64,000 nt of DNA from Dongia rigui (lineage in GTDB: Bacteria > Pseudomonadota > Alphaproteobacteria > Dongiales > Dongiaceae), in contig NZ_JAXCLX010000001.1 of NCBI RefSeq assembly GCF_034044635.1, positions 1,116,001-1,180,000 of the forward strand, read 5' to 3'. The notes below the pieces were generated by a model, which saw only the letters and a list, made by a program, of their open reading frames with translations, searched no databases and was not told the origin of the DNA. This document shows, piece after piece, positions 34,438 to 43,570 of this stretch; position 1 is the first letter of the stretch; each line of letters opens with the position of its first letter. The position numbers were made by a program, and so were the translations under genes.

Positions 34438-35322
34438 TTAGCGCCGCGCCTTTTTCTTCAGCACCAGGACCGACCAGTCGTTCTGGCGGATGCGGAAATC
34501 GAGCTCGAGGCCCACGGCGTGATGCGCCGCCAGCACGTCCTTTTCCTGTGTCTTCAGCAGGCCGGAAAGAATGGCGCGGCCATTGCGCCCGAGGCTCTTG
34601 GCCAGATCAGGCGCCAGTGAAATGAGCGGATTGGCCAGGATGTTCGCCGTGATGAGGTCGTAAGGGCCATTGTCGCGGATCGCCTTCGCCCGGTAGCCGT
34701 CCGAGGCAACAATGCGAATGTGCTTCTTGAGGCCGTTAATGGCGGCGTTCTCACGTGCCACGCGCACCGCGTCCTTGTCGTTGTCGCCGGCCATGACCGG
34801 AATATCGAACAGGTGATGGGCAGCGAAGGCCAGGATGCCGGTGCCGGTGCCGATATCGAGTGCCTTCTTCACTTTCAGCGTCTTCGAGAGCTTCAGCAAC
34901 GCCTTGACGCAGCCGCTGGTCGTTTCGTGCCGGCCGGTGCCAAACGCCATGCCGGCGTCGATCTCGAGCGGGATGACGTTCCTCGGCGCCTTGCCGCGGT
35001 CATGTTCGCCATGAATGAAGAACGGCCCCATCTTGATCGGCGCCAGGCCCTTGCGGCTCTCGGCCAGCCAATCCTTGTCCGGGACCAGGCCGATGACGGC
35101 TTTCAAATTGCCGAAGGGTTTGAGGACGGATTTCACGGCCGCAGCCGACGGCTTCTCCTCGCCGATCACTTCCATATGCCAGCCCTTGCCGCCATCGGTC
35201 TCGAAACTGACCAGGGCCGCCCCGAAGGGTTCCAGGGCTTCTTCCAGCGCCAGGCGCCAGGCGGTTTCCGGCTTGAAGTCGAAATCGACCGTCACCGCAT
35301 AGAGTTTCACTTTGGCTTGCAT
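34438..35322 (-). CDS. prmA: Ribosomal protein L11 methyltransferase
   Basis: A 294-residue SAM-dependent methyltransferase. The N-terminal domain binds L11; the catalytic domain has the SAM motif ALDIGTGTGILAFAAHHLF, preceded by the family signature DAGMAFGTGRHETTSGC, and NILANPLISLAPDLAK (N-x-L-x-x-P) for the methyl-acceptor site. It trimethylates ribosomal protein L11. The start is the ATG at 35322; the frame continues upstream through a REP element and is not expected to be translated there. A CCCTC-type repeat follows the stop directly. Confidence 0.92.
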   Translation of the reverse strand: MQAKVKLYAVTVDFDFKPETAWRLALEEALEPFGAALVSFETDGGKGWHMEVIGEEKPSAAAVKSVLKPFGNLKAVIGLVPDKDWLAESRKGLAPIKMGPFFIHGEHDRGKAPRNVIPLEIDAGMAFGTGRHETTSGCVKALLKLSKTLKVKKALDIGTGTGILAFAAHHLFDIPVMAGDNDKDAVRVARENAAINGLKKHIRIVASDGYRAKAIRDNGPYDLITANILANPLISLAPDLAKSLGRNGRAILSGLLKTQEKDVLAAHHAVGLELDFRIRQNDWSVLVLKKKARR

Positions 35323-35344
35323 GTAGGCCCCCAAAAATAGGTTC

Positions 35345-35420
35345 GTCATGCCCGGGCCTGACCCGGGCATCCACTCTCACCACGGCACCAGTGGATCCCC
35401 GGGTCAAGCCCGGGGATGAC
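35345..35420. repeat. REP-like repeat
   Basis: GTCATGCCCGGGCCTGACCC and GGGCATCCACT form the left half; AGTGGATCCCCGGGTCAAGC and CCGGGGATGAC form the right half. It lies 23 bp upstream of the prmA start and 13 bp from the end of the helicase gene. Confidence 0.78.
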
Positions 35421-35433
35421 GGCGCAGAAGATA

Positions 35434-37695
35434 TCACCCCGCCTTTTCCGCAGGCAGCACGAAGCCGGCCATGACCTTTTTGACGCCCGCCTTGTCAAAG
35501 GCGATTTCGAGCTTGTCGCCATCGGCGGTCAAGACCTTGCCGTAGCCGAATTTCTGATGAAAGACCCGCGTGCCGGACGGATAGACGCCGGACGAACTGG
35601 GCAGCAGTTCGGCCTCGACGTCGATGGTCTGCGGCTTCCGTTGGCTGAACGAGCGGCCATTGCTGGTCCAGGGATGGGCGTTGCCGCCCCCCGCATTGCC
35701 GCCCCAGGTCTGGGCACCGAAACCGGATGGCTTGGGCGGTGTGAACCCGACATGGTCCTGTCGGTCGATGTTTTCCTTGGGCAATTCGGCAAGGAAGCGC
35801 GAGGGCAGCGAGTTCTGCCACTGGTTATGAATGCGCCGCGACCCGGCATGGCCGATGATCGCCAGTTTCCTTGCGCGTGTGATGCCGACATAAGCAAGAC
35901 GCCGTTCTTCCTCCAGCCCCTTGATGCCGTTCTCGTCGAGTGCCCGCGGGTGGGGAAAAAGCCCCTCCTCCCAACCGGGCAGGAAGACGGTATCGAATTC
36001 GAGGCCCTTGGCGCCATGGAGGGTCATGATCGAGACCTGGTCGCGCGGACCGCTTTCGGCATTCTCCATCACCAGCGACACGTGATCGAGGAAGCTTTCG
36101 AGGCTTTCGAAATCCTCAAGCGCACGCACGAGTTCCTTCAAATTCTCGAGCCGGCCCGGTGCTTCGATCGACTTGTCCTGCTGCCACATCGCCGTGTAGC
36201 CACTTTCGTCCAAGACAATCTGTGCCAGTTCTGCATGGTGCGTGGCGCTTGCCATCTGCCGCCAGCGGGCCACGTCATTCATGAAGGACCCGAGCGCGCG
36301 CCGGGCGGCGGGTTTGAGCTCATCGGTCGAGACGATCTGGCGCGCGACTTCCGGGATCGAGAGCGATTGCGCGCGGGCAATCTCGTTGAGCTGCTTCAGC
36401 GTCGTATCGCCTAAGCCCCGGCGCGGCGTGTTGACGATGCGCTCGAAGGCGAGGCCGTCATCTGCCTGGTGGATGAGGCGGAGATATGCCAGCGCATCGC
36501 GAATTTCCTGCCGTTCATAAAAGCGCGGGCCGCCGATGACGCGGTAGGGAATACCTAGCGTGATGAAACGTTCTTCGAATTCGCGGGTCTGGAAGCCGGC
36601 GCGCACCAGGATGGCGATGTCCTTGAGTTCGCTGCCGCGCCGCTGCAGCGTTTCGATCTCGTCGCCGATCTGGCGCGCTTCTTCCGTGCCGTCCCAGGCA
36701 CCGATGACGCGCACCTTTTCGCCCTCCGGCACGTCGGTCCAGAGCGTCTTGCCAAGGCGCCCTTCGTTATGGGCGATGAGGCCGGAGGCCGCGGCAAGAA
36801 TATGCGGCGTCGAGCGGTAGTTCTGTTCCAGACGAATGACCTTGGCGCCGGGAAAATCCTTTTCAAACTTCAGGATGTTTTCAACCTCGGCGCCACGCCA
36901 GCCATAGACCGACTGATCGTCGTCACCGACGCAGCAGATGTTCTTGTGCCCCTGAGCCAAGGCGCGCAGCCACAGATACTGGGCGACGTTGGTATCCTGG
37001 TACTCGTCGACCAGGATGTAACGGAACTGCTGCTGGTAACGCTCCAACTGGTCCGGCGCCGTGCGGAAGATGGTGAGGTTATGCAGCAGCAGATCGCCGA
37101 AATCGCAGGCGTTCAAGGTGAGCAGGCGCTGCTGATAGGCGTGATAGAGGTCGAGGATGCGGCCCGAGGCCACCTCGGCCAATTCGGCACGGCTGACCTT
37201 GTCGGGCGCGAGGCCGCGATCCTTCCAGCGCTCGATGATCCCCAGCACGACGCGCGAGGGCCAGCGCTGTGAATCGAGACCTTCCGCTTCGATCAATTGC
37301 TTGACGAGACGCAGCTGGTCGTCGGTGGAGACGATGGTGAAGTTGGGCTTCAAGCCAACGAGTTCCGCCTGGCTGCGCAGGATGCGCGCCGCCAGGGCAT
37401 GGAAGGTACCCAGCCACCAGCCCTCGACCGGGCGGCCGATGAGACGGCCGATGCGCTCCTTCATCTCGTTGGCGGCCTTGTTGGTGAAGGTCACCGCGAG
37501 GATCTGCGACGGCCAGGCAAGGCCAGAGGTGAGGATATGCGCCAGCCTCGTGGTGAGGACGCGCGTCTTGCCGGTGCCGGCGCCAGCCAGCACCAGAACA
37601 GGGCCGTCCAACGCCAGGACGGCTTCGCGCTGGCGATCGTTGAGCCCACCGAGATAGGGGGCATTAAGGGCGGATATATCGGTCGATTCGGTCAT
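35434..37695 (-). CDS. UvrD/PcrA-type ATP-dependent DNA helicase
   Basis: A 753-residue SF1A helicase: LNDRQREAVLALDGPVLVLA, the Walker A loop GAGTGKTRVLTTRLAHIL, the DEYQDTN Walker B motif, GDDDQSVYGWRGA (motif III), EQNYRST (motif IV), and TLHGAKGLEFDTVFLPGWE (motif V). These are all in the usual order. It unwinds DNA 3' to 5' in excision and mismatch repair and clears stalled forks. The C-terminal tail (about residues 650-753) ends in a tudor-like segment (GTRVFHQKFGYGKVL) found in PcrA/UvrD proteins. The start overlaps no other gene; the M14 gene is divergent. Confidence 0.92.
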   Translation of the reverse strand: MTESTDISALNAPYLGGLNDRQREAVLALDGPVLVLAGAGTGKTRVLTTRLAHILTSGLAWPSQILAVTFTNKAANEMKERIGRLIGRPVEGWWLGTFHALAARILRSQAELVGLKPNFTIVSTDDQLRLVKQLIEAEGLDSQRWPSRVVLGIIERWKDRGLAPDKVSRAELAEVASGRILDLYHAYQQRLLTLNACDFGDLLLHNLTIFRTAPDQLERYQQQFRYILVDEYQDTNVAQYLWLRALAQGHKNICCVGDDDQSVYGWRGAEVENILKFEKDFPGAKVIRLEQNYRSTPHILAAASGLIAHNEGRLGKTLWTDVPEGEKVRVIGAWDGTEEARQIGDEIETLQRRGSELKDIAILVRAGFQTREFEERFITLGIPYRVIGGPRFYERQEIRDALAYLRLIHQADDGLAFERIVNTPRRGLGDTTLKQLNEIARAQSLSIPEVARQIVSTDELKPAARRALGSFMNDVARWRQMASATHHAELAQIVLDESGYTAMWQQDKSIEAPGRLENLKELVRALEDFESLESFLDHVSLVMENAESGPRDQVSIMTLHGAKGLEFDTVFLPGWEEGLFPHPRALDENGIKGLEEERRLAYVGITRARKLAIIGHAGSRRIHNQWQNSLPSRFLAELPKENIDRQDHVGFTPPKPSGFGAQTWGGNAGGGNAHPWTSNGRSFSQRKPQTIDVEAELLPSSSGVYPSGTRVFHQKFGYGKVLTADGDKLEIAFDKAGVKKVMAGFVLPAEKAG

Positions 37696-37852
37696 GCGTC
37701 CTTATAGCACCGGGATCGCGATTTCGCGCGCGCTGCGGGCAAGAATTTCCGCAATCTTGACAGGCACGGTCTGGACCTGCCCAATGCCGCCGAAATTTGT
37801 GCAGCGGCCGCAGAATGTCGGCCATGCCACATCATTTGGAGAGAATTTAATC

Positions 37853-38998
37853 ATGACCAAGACGATCGAGCGGATCTCGCTGGGGGCGATGAGCCCGGGC
37901 ACCGAGCGCTTCCTGGCCGTGCATCGCTATGGCACCAAGGGTGCGCGGCCTAAGGCCTATGTCCAGGCCTCGCTGCATTCGGATGAAATTCCCGGCATGC
38001 TGGCGGTGCATCACCTGCAGCGCCTGCTGGATGAAGCCGACAAAAAGGGCGCGATCAAGGGCGAGATCGTCGTCGTCCCCGTCGCCAACCCGATCGGTCT
38101 TGGCCAGATCGTCAATGGCAGCCATAGCGGCCGCTATGAATTGCGCGGCGGCGGTAATTTCAACCGCCAATGGCCCGATCTCTTTGATGGCTTGCTGGAT
38201 GCGGTGCGCACCAAGCTGAGTGCCGATCAAGCCGCCAATGTCGCCGTCGTGCGGGCGGCGATCGGCACCAAGATCAACCAGATGATGCCGGATACGGAAC
38301 TCTCGCGGCTCAAGGTCGAGCTGGCGCGCCTTGCCCATGATGCCGACATGGTGCTGGACCTGCATTGCGACGACGAAGCCCTGATGCATGTCTACATGCA
38401 GCCGATGCATTGGCAGGATTTCAGCGATATCGCGGCCGAGCTCGGCGCGCGAGCGAGCCTCCTCTGTGTCGATTCAAAGGCGCAGAGCTTTGACGAAACC
38501 TTTTCGCTGCCCTGGAGCAAGCTGCAGGATGCGATCGGCGACAAGTTCCCGATCCCCAATGCCTGCTTTGCCACCACGGTCGAATTTCGCGGCCAGGCCG
38601 ATGTGTTCGACGAGATGGCCAGTGAAGATGCGGCCGGGCTCTATCGCTTCCTGCAGCGCCATGGCGTCCTGGCGGGCGACCCGGGCAAGGTGCCGGAACT
38701 GCAATGCGAGGGCACGGATCTGGAGGCGACCGACATCGTGCGGGCACCCAAGGCCGGCGTCATCGCCTACAAGGTCGCCCTGGGCGCCCAGGTGAAAAAA
38801 GGCGACCTCATCGCCGAGCTGGTCGACCCGCTGGCCGATGATGCCAACAAAGCGCGCCAGCCGATCCGCGCCCTCACTGACGGCCTGGTCCTGTCGCGAT
38901 GCTTGCGCAAGCTGGTCTCGCCCGGCGATGGCATCGCCATGATCGTCGGCACGGCCAAGCTCGCCCACCGCAAGGGCGGCACGCTGCTCAGCGATTGA
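37853..38998 (+). CDS. Succinylglutamate desuccinylase/aspartoacylase-family M14 deacylase
   Basis: A 381-residue zinc-dependent hydrolase of the AstE/AspA group. The zinc site residues are in ASLHSDEIPGMLAVHHL (His..Glu) and the second part in LDLHCDDEALMHVYMQPMHW (His). The C-terminal domain is a beta-rich lipoyl-like fold (APKAGVIAYKVALGAQVKKG, AELVDPLADDANK) seen in family members. It hydrolyses an N-acyl amino acid. The neighbours give no clue to the substrate; the same family includes DoeB of ectoine breakdown. The start is taken at the ATG at 37853; the 53-codon longer frame has no family match. Confidence 0.85.
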   Translation: MTKTIERISLGAMSPGTERFLAVHRYGTKGARPKAYVQASLHSDEIPGMLAVHHLQRLLDEADKKGAIKGEIVVVPVANPIGLGQIVNGSHSGRYELRGGGNFNRQWPDLFDGLLDAVRTKLSADQAANVAVVRAAIGTKINQMMPDTELSRLKVELARLAHDADMVLDLHCDDEALMHVYMQPMHWQDFSDIAAELGARASLLCVDSKAQSFDETFSLPWSKLQDAIGDKFPIPNACFATTVEFRGQADVFDEMASEDAAGLYRFLQRHGVLAGDPGKVPELQCEGTDLEATDIVRAPKAGVIAYKVALGAQVKKGDLIAELVDPLADDANKARQPIRALTDGLVLSRCLRKLVSPGDGIAMIVGTAKLAHRKGGTLLSD

Positions 38999-39018
38999 TT
39001 AAGCCGGGGTCTGCCGGC

Positions 39019-39393
39019 TCAGGTAGCGATGGCTGCCACAAGGGCCGTCAGGCGGACGGGTTTGGTCAGCATGGTCACCGCGGGCAGGCCCTTTGCCTCG
39101 CCGAGTTGCTCGGCCATGGTTGCATAGCTGGGATTGTAGCCCGTGAGCAGGATGATCCGGCATTGTGCCCGCGCCTCGGATAGCCAGTCCAGGACCTCGA
39201 AACCATCCATCTTAGGCATGACGATGTCGAGGATCACCACGTCGGGATTGAAATTGGCAAAAGCGAGGCACCCCTCCCGGCCGTTGGCGGCTGTTTCCAC
39301 CACCCAGCCCTGTGTGGCGGCGGCATCGCGGGCGAAATCGCGGAAGCCCTGATCGTCATCGATGATCAGAATGCGTTTGGGGTCGGTCTTCAT
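39019..39393 (-). CDS. Single-domain response regulator
   Basis: A 124-residue CheY-like receiver domain and nothing else. The acidic pair is in ILIIDDDQGF, the phospho-acceptor Asp in VVILDIVMPKMDGFEVL, the Thr/Ser in IILLTGYN and the Lys in TMLTKPVRLTAL. Its ATG overlaps the kinase stop by four bases (ATGA), so kinase and regulator are made together. It lacks an output domain, so it may act by protein contact or pass phosphate onward. It could be the phosphate target of the kinase, whose own receiver is degenerate. Confidence 0.92.
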   Translation of the reverse strand: MKTDPKRILIIDDDQGFRDFARDAAATQGWVVETAANGREGCLAFANFNPDVVILDIVMPKMDGFEVLDWLSEARAQCRIILLTGYNPSYATMAEQLGEAKGLPAVTMLTKPVRLTALVAAIAT

Positions 39394-42300
39394 GCCGGCA
39401 CCTCGGACATCAGATCGGTTACCAGCGCCAACAGGTCGCGGGCGCGAAAGGGCATCGTCAGCAACAGGTCGTCAGGCGGCAAGCTGCTTTCCAACCGCGC
39501 CTCGGCGTCGCTGAGGCCCGCGAGCTGGAGTACCCTGAGGCCATCCTGGCTGCGCCGCGCCGCGCCGGAAAGATCTGCGCCATGCATACTGCCCGGCAGC
39601 AGCATGTCCGTGATCAGCAGCTTGATGTCGGCATTCTCCGACAGGGCCAGCAGGGCCATGTTCGCGTCACCCGCGACCAGGCACGCATAGCCAAGCTTCT
39701 GCAGCGTCGCCATGCATTCGCTCTGCACTGGCCCACCCCGCCCCACAAACAGGATCTTCTCGCCCTTGCCACGGCGCAAGGCGACTGATGCATCGGATTC
39801 CCAATCCGCTTCCTCGGCGCCCTCATTCGCGCAAGGCAAGAACAGGCCGACCGTGGTACCGCGACCCACCTGGCTATCGATATGGATATTGCCGCCCGAC
39901 TGTTTGACGAAGCCATGCACCATGCTGAGGCCAAGGCCCGTCCCCTTTCCCACCGGTTTGGTCGTAAAGAAGGGCTCGATCGATTTTTCGAGAACCTCCG
40001 GCGTCATGCCGGTTCCCTGGTCCGAGACGACGATCATGATATAGGAGCCGGGTTCGTTGCCGCTCAGGTCGCGGACGGCCATGGTGACGTTCGCGGTTTC
40101 GATGACAAGGCGACCGCCATCGGGCATGGCATCGCGGGCGTTAATCGCGAGATTGAGCAGGGCTGCCTCGAGCTGCACCGGATCGACACGGGCGAAGGCA
40201 TAGTGCGCCGATCCGCGGACCACGATGGTCAGGCCGCTGCCCAGACTGTGTTCGAGCAACGGCCGCATTTCCTGAATCTGGCGGTTGACGTCGACCAGGC
40301 GCGGCGACAACGTCTGGCGCCGCGAGAAAGCCAACAGGCGGTGGATCAGCGACGCGCCGCGTTCGGCTGCCGAGACTGCCCGCTGCAGGATCGTTCGGCC
40401 TCGCTCTTCCTTGATATCGAGCGCCAGCAAATCCAGATTGCCGATAATGGCGCCGAGCAGATTGTTGAAGTCATGCGCCAGGCCGCCGGTCAGCTGGCCC
40501 ACCAGTTCCATTTTCTGGGCCTGCTGCAACGCAGCCTCGGCCGTGCGCTGCTCGGTAAGGTCGAGGGAGATTGTGCCAATCGCCGTCAGTACACCGTCGT
40601 CAATGATTGGGAAATGAGTAAAGGCGCAATCGCGCGCGCCCATCTCGGTCGGCGTGCGGGCCTCGTAGGTCACGGACGCCAGGGTGCGCTGGACCTGCGC
40701 CTTGCGCTCGACCAGCAACCGCGCGCCATCGGGACCGAAGACCTCCTCGGCGGTATGGCCGATGACCTCATCCTCGCCTTTGCCAACTTTGTCGAGGAAA
40801 CGGCGGTTGATCATGGTATAGCGGCCGGCCGGGTTGCTGAGGGACAAGGTCACGGGGACATGGTCGAAGATGGCCCGCAGCCGCGCCTCGCTCTCGCGTA
40901 GGGCCAGTTCGGCCTTTTTCTGCTCGCTGATATCGACGGCAAAGCCACCGATCGCGTTGATACGGCCCGCCGAATCGCGGATCGGAAATTCGATCTCGAG
41001 GCTCCAATGGTAGCGTTCGTACGTGGGAAGCTGGACCTCCTTGGTGACCACTCTGCCGGTCGCCATCACCTCGCGGCTCATGGCGGTAATGGTGCGGCCG
41101 GCGGCGTCGGGCAACAGTTCTTCGGTCAGATGGCCATGCAAATTCTCTTGCGGAACCTCATAGCTCTCGGCGCCTTCGCGATTGATCATCAGCAGGCGAC
41201 CTTCGACATCCTTGATCGACATGATGAAGGGGGCGTTGTCGAGGAATGCCTGCAGGCGCGCCTCGCTGTCATGCTGGGCCAGTTCGGCAGCCTTTGACGC
41301 GGTAATGTCCTGGATCATGCCGAGCACCTGGACGACATCGTCGCCACCGCCCGCAACCGTTTCGATGATCTCGACCACATGGCGCACCGCACCGTCCGGC
41401 CGCAGGATCCTGTATTCGAGCGGCGGGCAGTTGGCGAGCTTCGCCTCGTCCTGCTGCCGGTAACTATCGCGCACATGCGCGCGGTCGTCGGGATGGACGA
41501 AGCGCTCGATATAGGCTGCGTCCGAAACGACGAGCTCAGACGGCGTCACGCCGAAAATGTCGGCAATCGCCTGGGAATAGTTGAGGCCCTGCGGCCAATC
41601 GCTGAGCTGTTCGCCAGACGGGCCGTGGTGCCAAGTGTAATGCCCGATCTTGGCCAAAGCCTGGGCGCGTCGCAATTGCGATTCCCGCTCGGCCAGCGCA
41701 GCGGTCCGTTCTGCCACCAGTTGCTCGAGCTCGTCATTGAGGCGGCGCAGCCGGTCGGCATCCTGGCGCTGCGCGGAGACGTCCTGGATCGTGCCGAACT
41801 CGACGCCACTGGCGTATCTGCCGGTCTCGACGCTTTCACCCGTTTCCTGAACCGTCAGGCAGGTGCCATCCGAGCGCCTGACCCGGTATTCGACAACATA
41901 GCCTTCGGGGTGGTCGGCCTCGTAGATTGCCAGGACCCGGGCGAGGTCGTCGGGATGAATTCGCCGCTTGATGTCATCGAAATCGTGGTTGGTGATTCCG
42001 GGCTCGAGCCCGAGGATGGCAGCGGCTTCTTCCGAGTACTCGATGCAGCCCTTGCGCCAGTCATCGCCGCGATGCTCGAGCCGCCAGTGGCCAAGACGCG
42101 CGATGCGTTCCGCATGGCGATGTCGCGCGGCACTTTCGCTGATGATGCCAAGCGCCCGCTGCCGCTCGCTGACATCGTCAAGCATCATCAGGCAGCGCCG
42201 TGGACCGTCGCCATCGATGGCCTTGATCAACACATCGAACCAGTCATGCGGCTGCGACAGGCACCGCACATCCTTGCGCACGAACTCCGTACTCTCGCCA

Positions 42301-42596
42301 TTGATGACCGCACGCAACCCAGCAGCGATTTCTGCCGCCATGGTATCGCCGGCGGCAGCCACCCGCGCCAGATGGTCGAAGCAATTGTCGCCGATCTTGA
42401 AATTGGTGCGCCCATGATCGACATCGGCGAGCCGCACCCAGGCGGGATTGGTGCACAGCACCCGCCCGTCTGCATCGACGACGCAGACGGCAATCGGCAG
42501 CGCGTTCAGCGTGTCCGCTGCCAACCGGGCATCGGCGGGGTCGGTCGATTGCCCGCGCGCCGGCCCGTTCGGGTGGTTGAGTTCATCCATGTGCAT
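39390..42596 (-). CDS. Multi-PAS hybrid histidine kinase with degenerate receiver
   Basis: A 1068-residue kinase with no membrane segment. About five PAS/PAC units (near residues 28-145, 155-275, 315-430, 435-560 and 565-685) with a short coiled coil (near 278-315) precede a HisKA-type domain with the phospho-acceptor His in GQLTGGLAHDFNNLLG (near 705). Then comes the HATPase domain with the N box ALLNLAINARDAM, DQGTGM and GKGTGLGLSMVHGFVKQ. The C-terminal receiver keeps LLITDMLLPG with the Asp, but the acidic pair is replaced (ILFVGRGGP) and the conserved Lys looks like Met (LTMPFRARDLL). It may therefore be inactive. The stimulus is unknown. Confidence 0.9.
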   Translation of the reverse strand: MHMDELNHPNGPARGQSTDPADARLAADTLNALPIAVCVVDADGRVLCTNPAWVRLADVDHGRTNFKIGDNCFDHLARVAAAGDTMAAEIAAGLRAVINGESTEFVRKDVRCLSQPHDWFDVLIKAIDGDGPRRCLMMLDDVSERQRALGIISESAARHRHAERIARLGHWRLEHRGDDWRKGCIEYSEEAAAILGLEPGITNHDFDDIKRRIHPDDLARVLAIYEADHPEGYVVEYRVRRSDGTCLTVQETGESVETGRYASGVEFGTIQDVSAQRQDADRLRRLNDELEQLVAERTAALAERESQLRRAQALAKIGHYTWHHGPSGEQLSDWPQGLNYSQAIADIFGVTPSELVVSDAAYIERFVHPDDRAHVRDSYRQQDEAKLANCPPLEYRILRPDGAVRHVVEIIETVAGGGDDVVQVLGMIQDITASKAAELAQHDSEARLQAFLDNAPFIMSIKDVEGRLLMINREGAESYEVPQENLHGHLTEELLPDAAGRTITAMSREVMATGRVVTKEVQLPTYERYHWSLEIEFPIRDSAGRINAIGGFAVDISEQKKAELALRESEARLRAIFDHVPVTLSLSNPAGRYTMINRRFLDKVGKGEDEVIGHTAEEVFGPDGARLLVERKAQVQRTLASVTYEARTPTEMGARDCAFTHFPIIDDGVLTAIGTISLDLTEQRTAEAALQQAQKMELVGQLTGGLAHDFNNLLGAIIGNLDLLALDIKEERGRTILQRAVSAAERGASLIHRLLAFSRRQTLSPRLVDVNRQIQEMRPLLEHSLGSGLTIVVRGSAHYAFARVDPVQLEAALLNLAINARDAMPDGGRLVIETANVTMAVRDLSGNEPGSYIMIVVSDQGTGMTPEVLEKSIEPFFTTKPVGKGTGLGLSMVHGFVKQSGGNIHIDSQVGRGTTVGLFLPCANEGAEEADWESDASVALRRGKGEKILFVGRGGPVQSECMATLQKLGYACLVAGDANMALLALSENADIKLLITDMLLPGSMHGADLSGAARRSQDGLRVLQLAGLSDAEARLESSLPPDDLLLTMPFRARDLLALVTDLMSEVPA

Positions 42597-42703
42597 GTGG
42601 CCTGTCAGCTATGCGAAAGCAAGCCTATGGCCTTTAAGGTGGACTTGCCAAGCGCGTCGCTCGCACAGGCGTGGTCGTTCGCCCGGCAACCTGGGTTGCG
42701 TTG

Positions 42704-43546
42704 TCAGGAGATCGGGGCTTCTTGGGCCCACCAATCGGGGTGCCCAGCCAGCACGGCCGCCCGGGCCTGCGCTGCCCTGGCGGCATCGGCATATAGACCG
42801 AAACAGGTGGCGCCGCTGCCGGAAAGGCGCGCAAGGAGGCAATCCGGTGTGGCGGCAATCGCGTCCAGCACAGCGGCGACGGCGGGTGCCACGGTAATCG
42901 CCGGATCGGTCAGGTCGTTCCGGCGCCCCAGCAGATAGGCAGCGAGATCCTGCGGCGTCGCCGGCGGTCTCGCCCAGCGGGCCGGATTTGAGAAATCGCC
43001 CCGGCGCGCCTTGAAGACGGCAGGGGTCGGCGTCTCGACCAGCGGATTGACCAATAGGATATGCATCCTCGGCAAGGTGCCGGCGGGGACAATATCCTCG
43101 CCCACGCCGCCCACGAAAGCGGGGCGGCCGTCGAGGCAAACCGGCACGTCGGCGCCGAGTCTTTCAGCAAGCTGGTAGAGTGCCGCGCGTTCCGGCGTCA
43201 CCTGCCAGAGATCGATCAGCGCCAGCAAGGTCGCCGCTGCATCGGCCGAGCCGCCGCCGATGCCGGAGGCGAGCGGCAGGTTCTTGGTGAGATGAATGGC
43301 GGCACCCCTCTTGCTGCCGGTCAATTCACGCAAGGCCAGCGCTGCGCGCATCACCAGATTGCCGGTACCGGTATCGAGCCCGCGCCCGAACGGACCGTCG
43401 ATAGTGAGGGTCAGCGTTTCTGCGGGCGCCACGCGGATGTCATCGCCGGTCTCGGCAAAGACGATAAGCGAGTCGAGGAGATGGTAGCCGTCGGCGCGTT
43501 TGCCGACGACATGCAGATAAAGATTGACCTTGGCGCGGGCGAGCAT
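42704..43546 (-). CDS. ispE: 4-diphosphocytidyl-2-C-methyl-D-erythritol kinase
   Basis: A 280-residue GHMP kinase of the MEP isoprenoid pathway: it phosphorylates CDP-methylerythritol at the 2-OH. It starts ARAKVNLYLHVVGKRADGYH, the IspE signature with the ligands for CDP-ME, and has the ATP loop LPLASGIGGGSADAAATL and a C-terminal RLSGSGATCFGLY motif. The stop at 42704 is 107 bp from the kinase gene. It lies 24 bp after the TPR-lipoprotein gene, with which it is probably co-transcribed; such pairing is common in Rhodospirillales. Confidence 0.93.
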   Translation of the reverse strand: MLARAKVNLYLHVVGKRADGYHLLDSLIVFAETGDDIRVAPAETLTLTIDGPFGRGLDTGTGNLVMRAALALRELTGSKRGAAIHLTKNLPLASGIGGGSADAAATLLALIDLWQVTPERAALYQLAERLGADVPVCLDGRPAFVGGVGEDIVPAGTLPRMHILLVNPLVETPTPAVFKARRGDFSNPARWARPPATPQDLAAYLLGRRNDLTDPAITVAPAVAAVLDAIAATPDCLLARLSGSGATCFGLYADAARAAQARAAVLAGHPDWWAQEAPIS

Positions 43547-43570
43547 GATGCGTGCGTCAGAATTGAGGAA

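Noticed and set aside
37853-38998. Ectoine breakdown pair (DoeA/DoeB) with the M24 gene at 21384
   Set aside because: Both genes belong to the right broad families, but they are 15 kb apart, in different units and without other ectoine genes.
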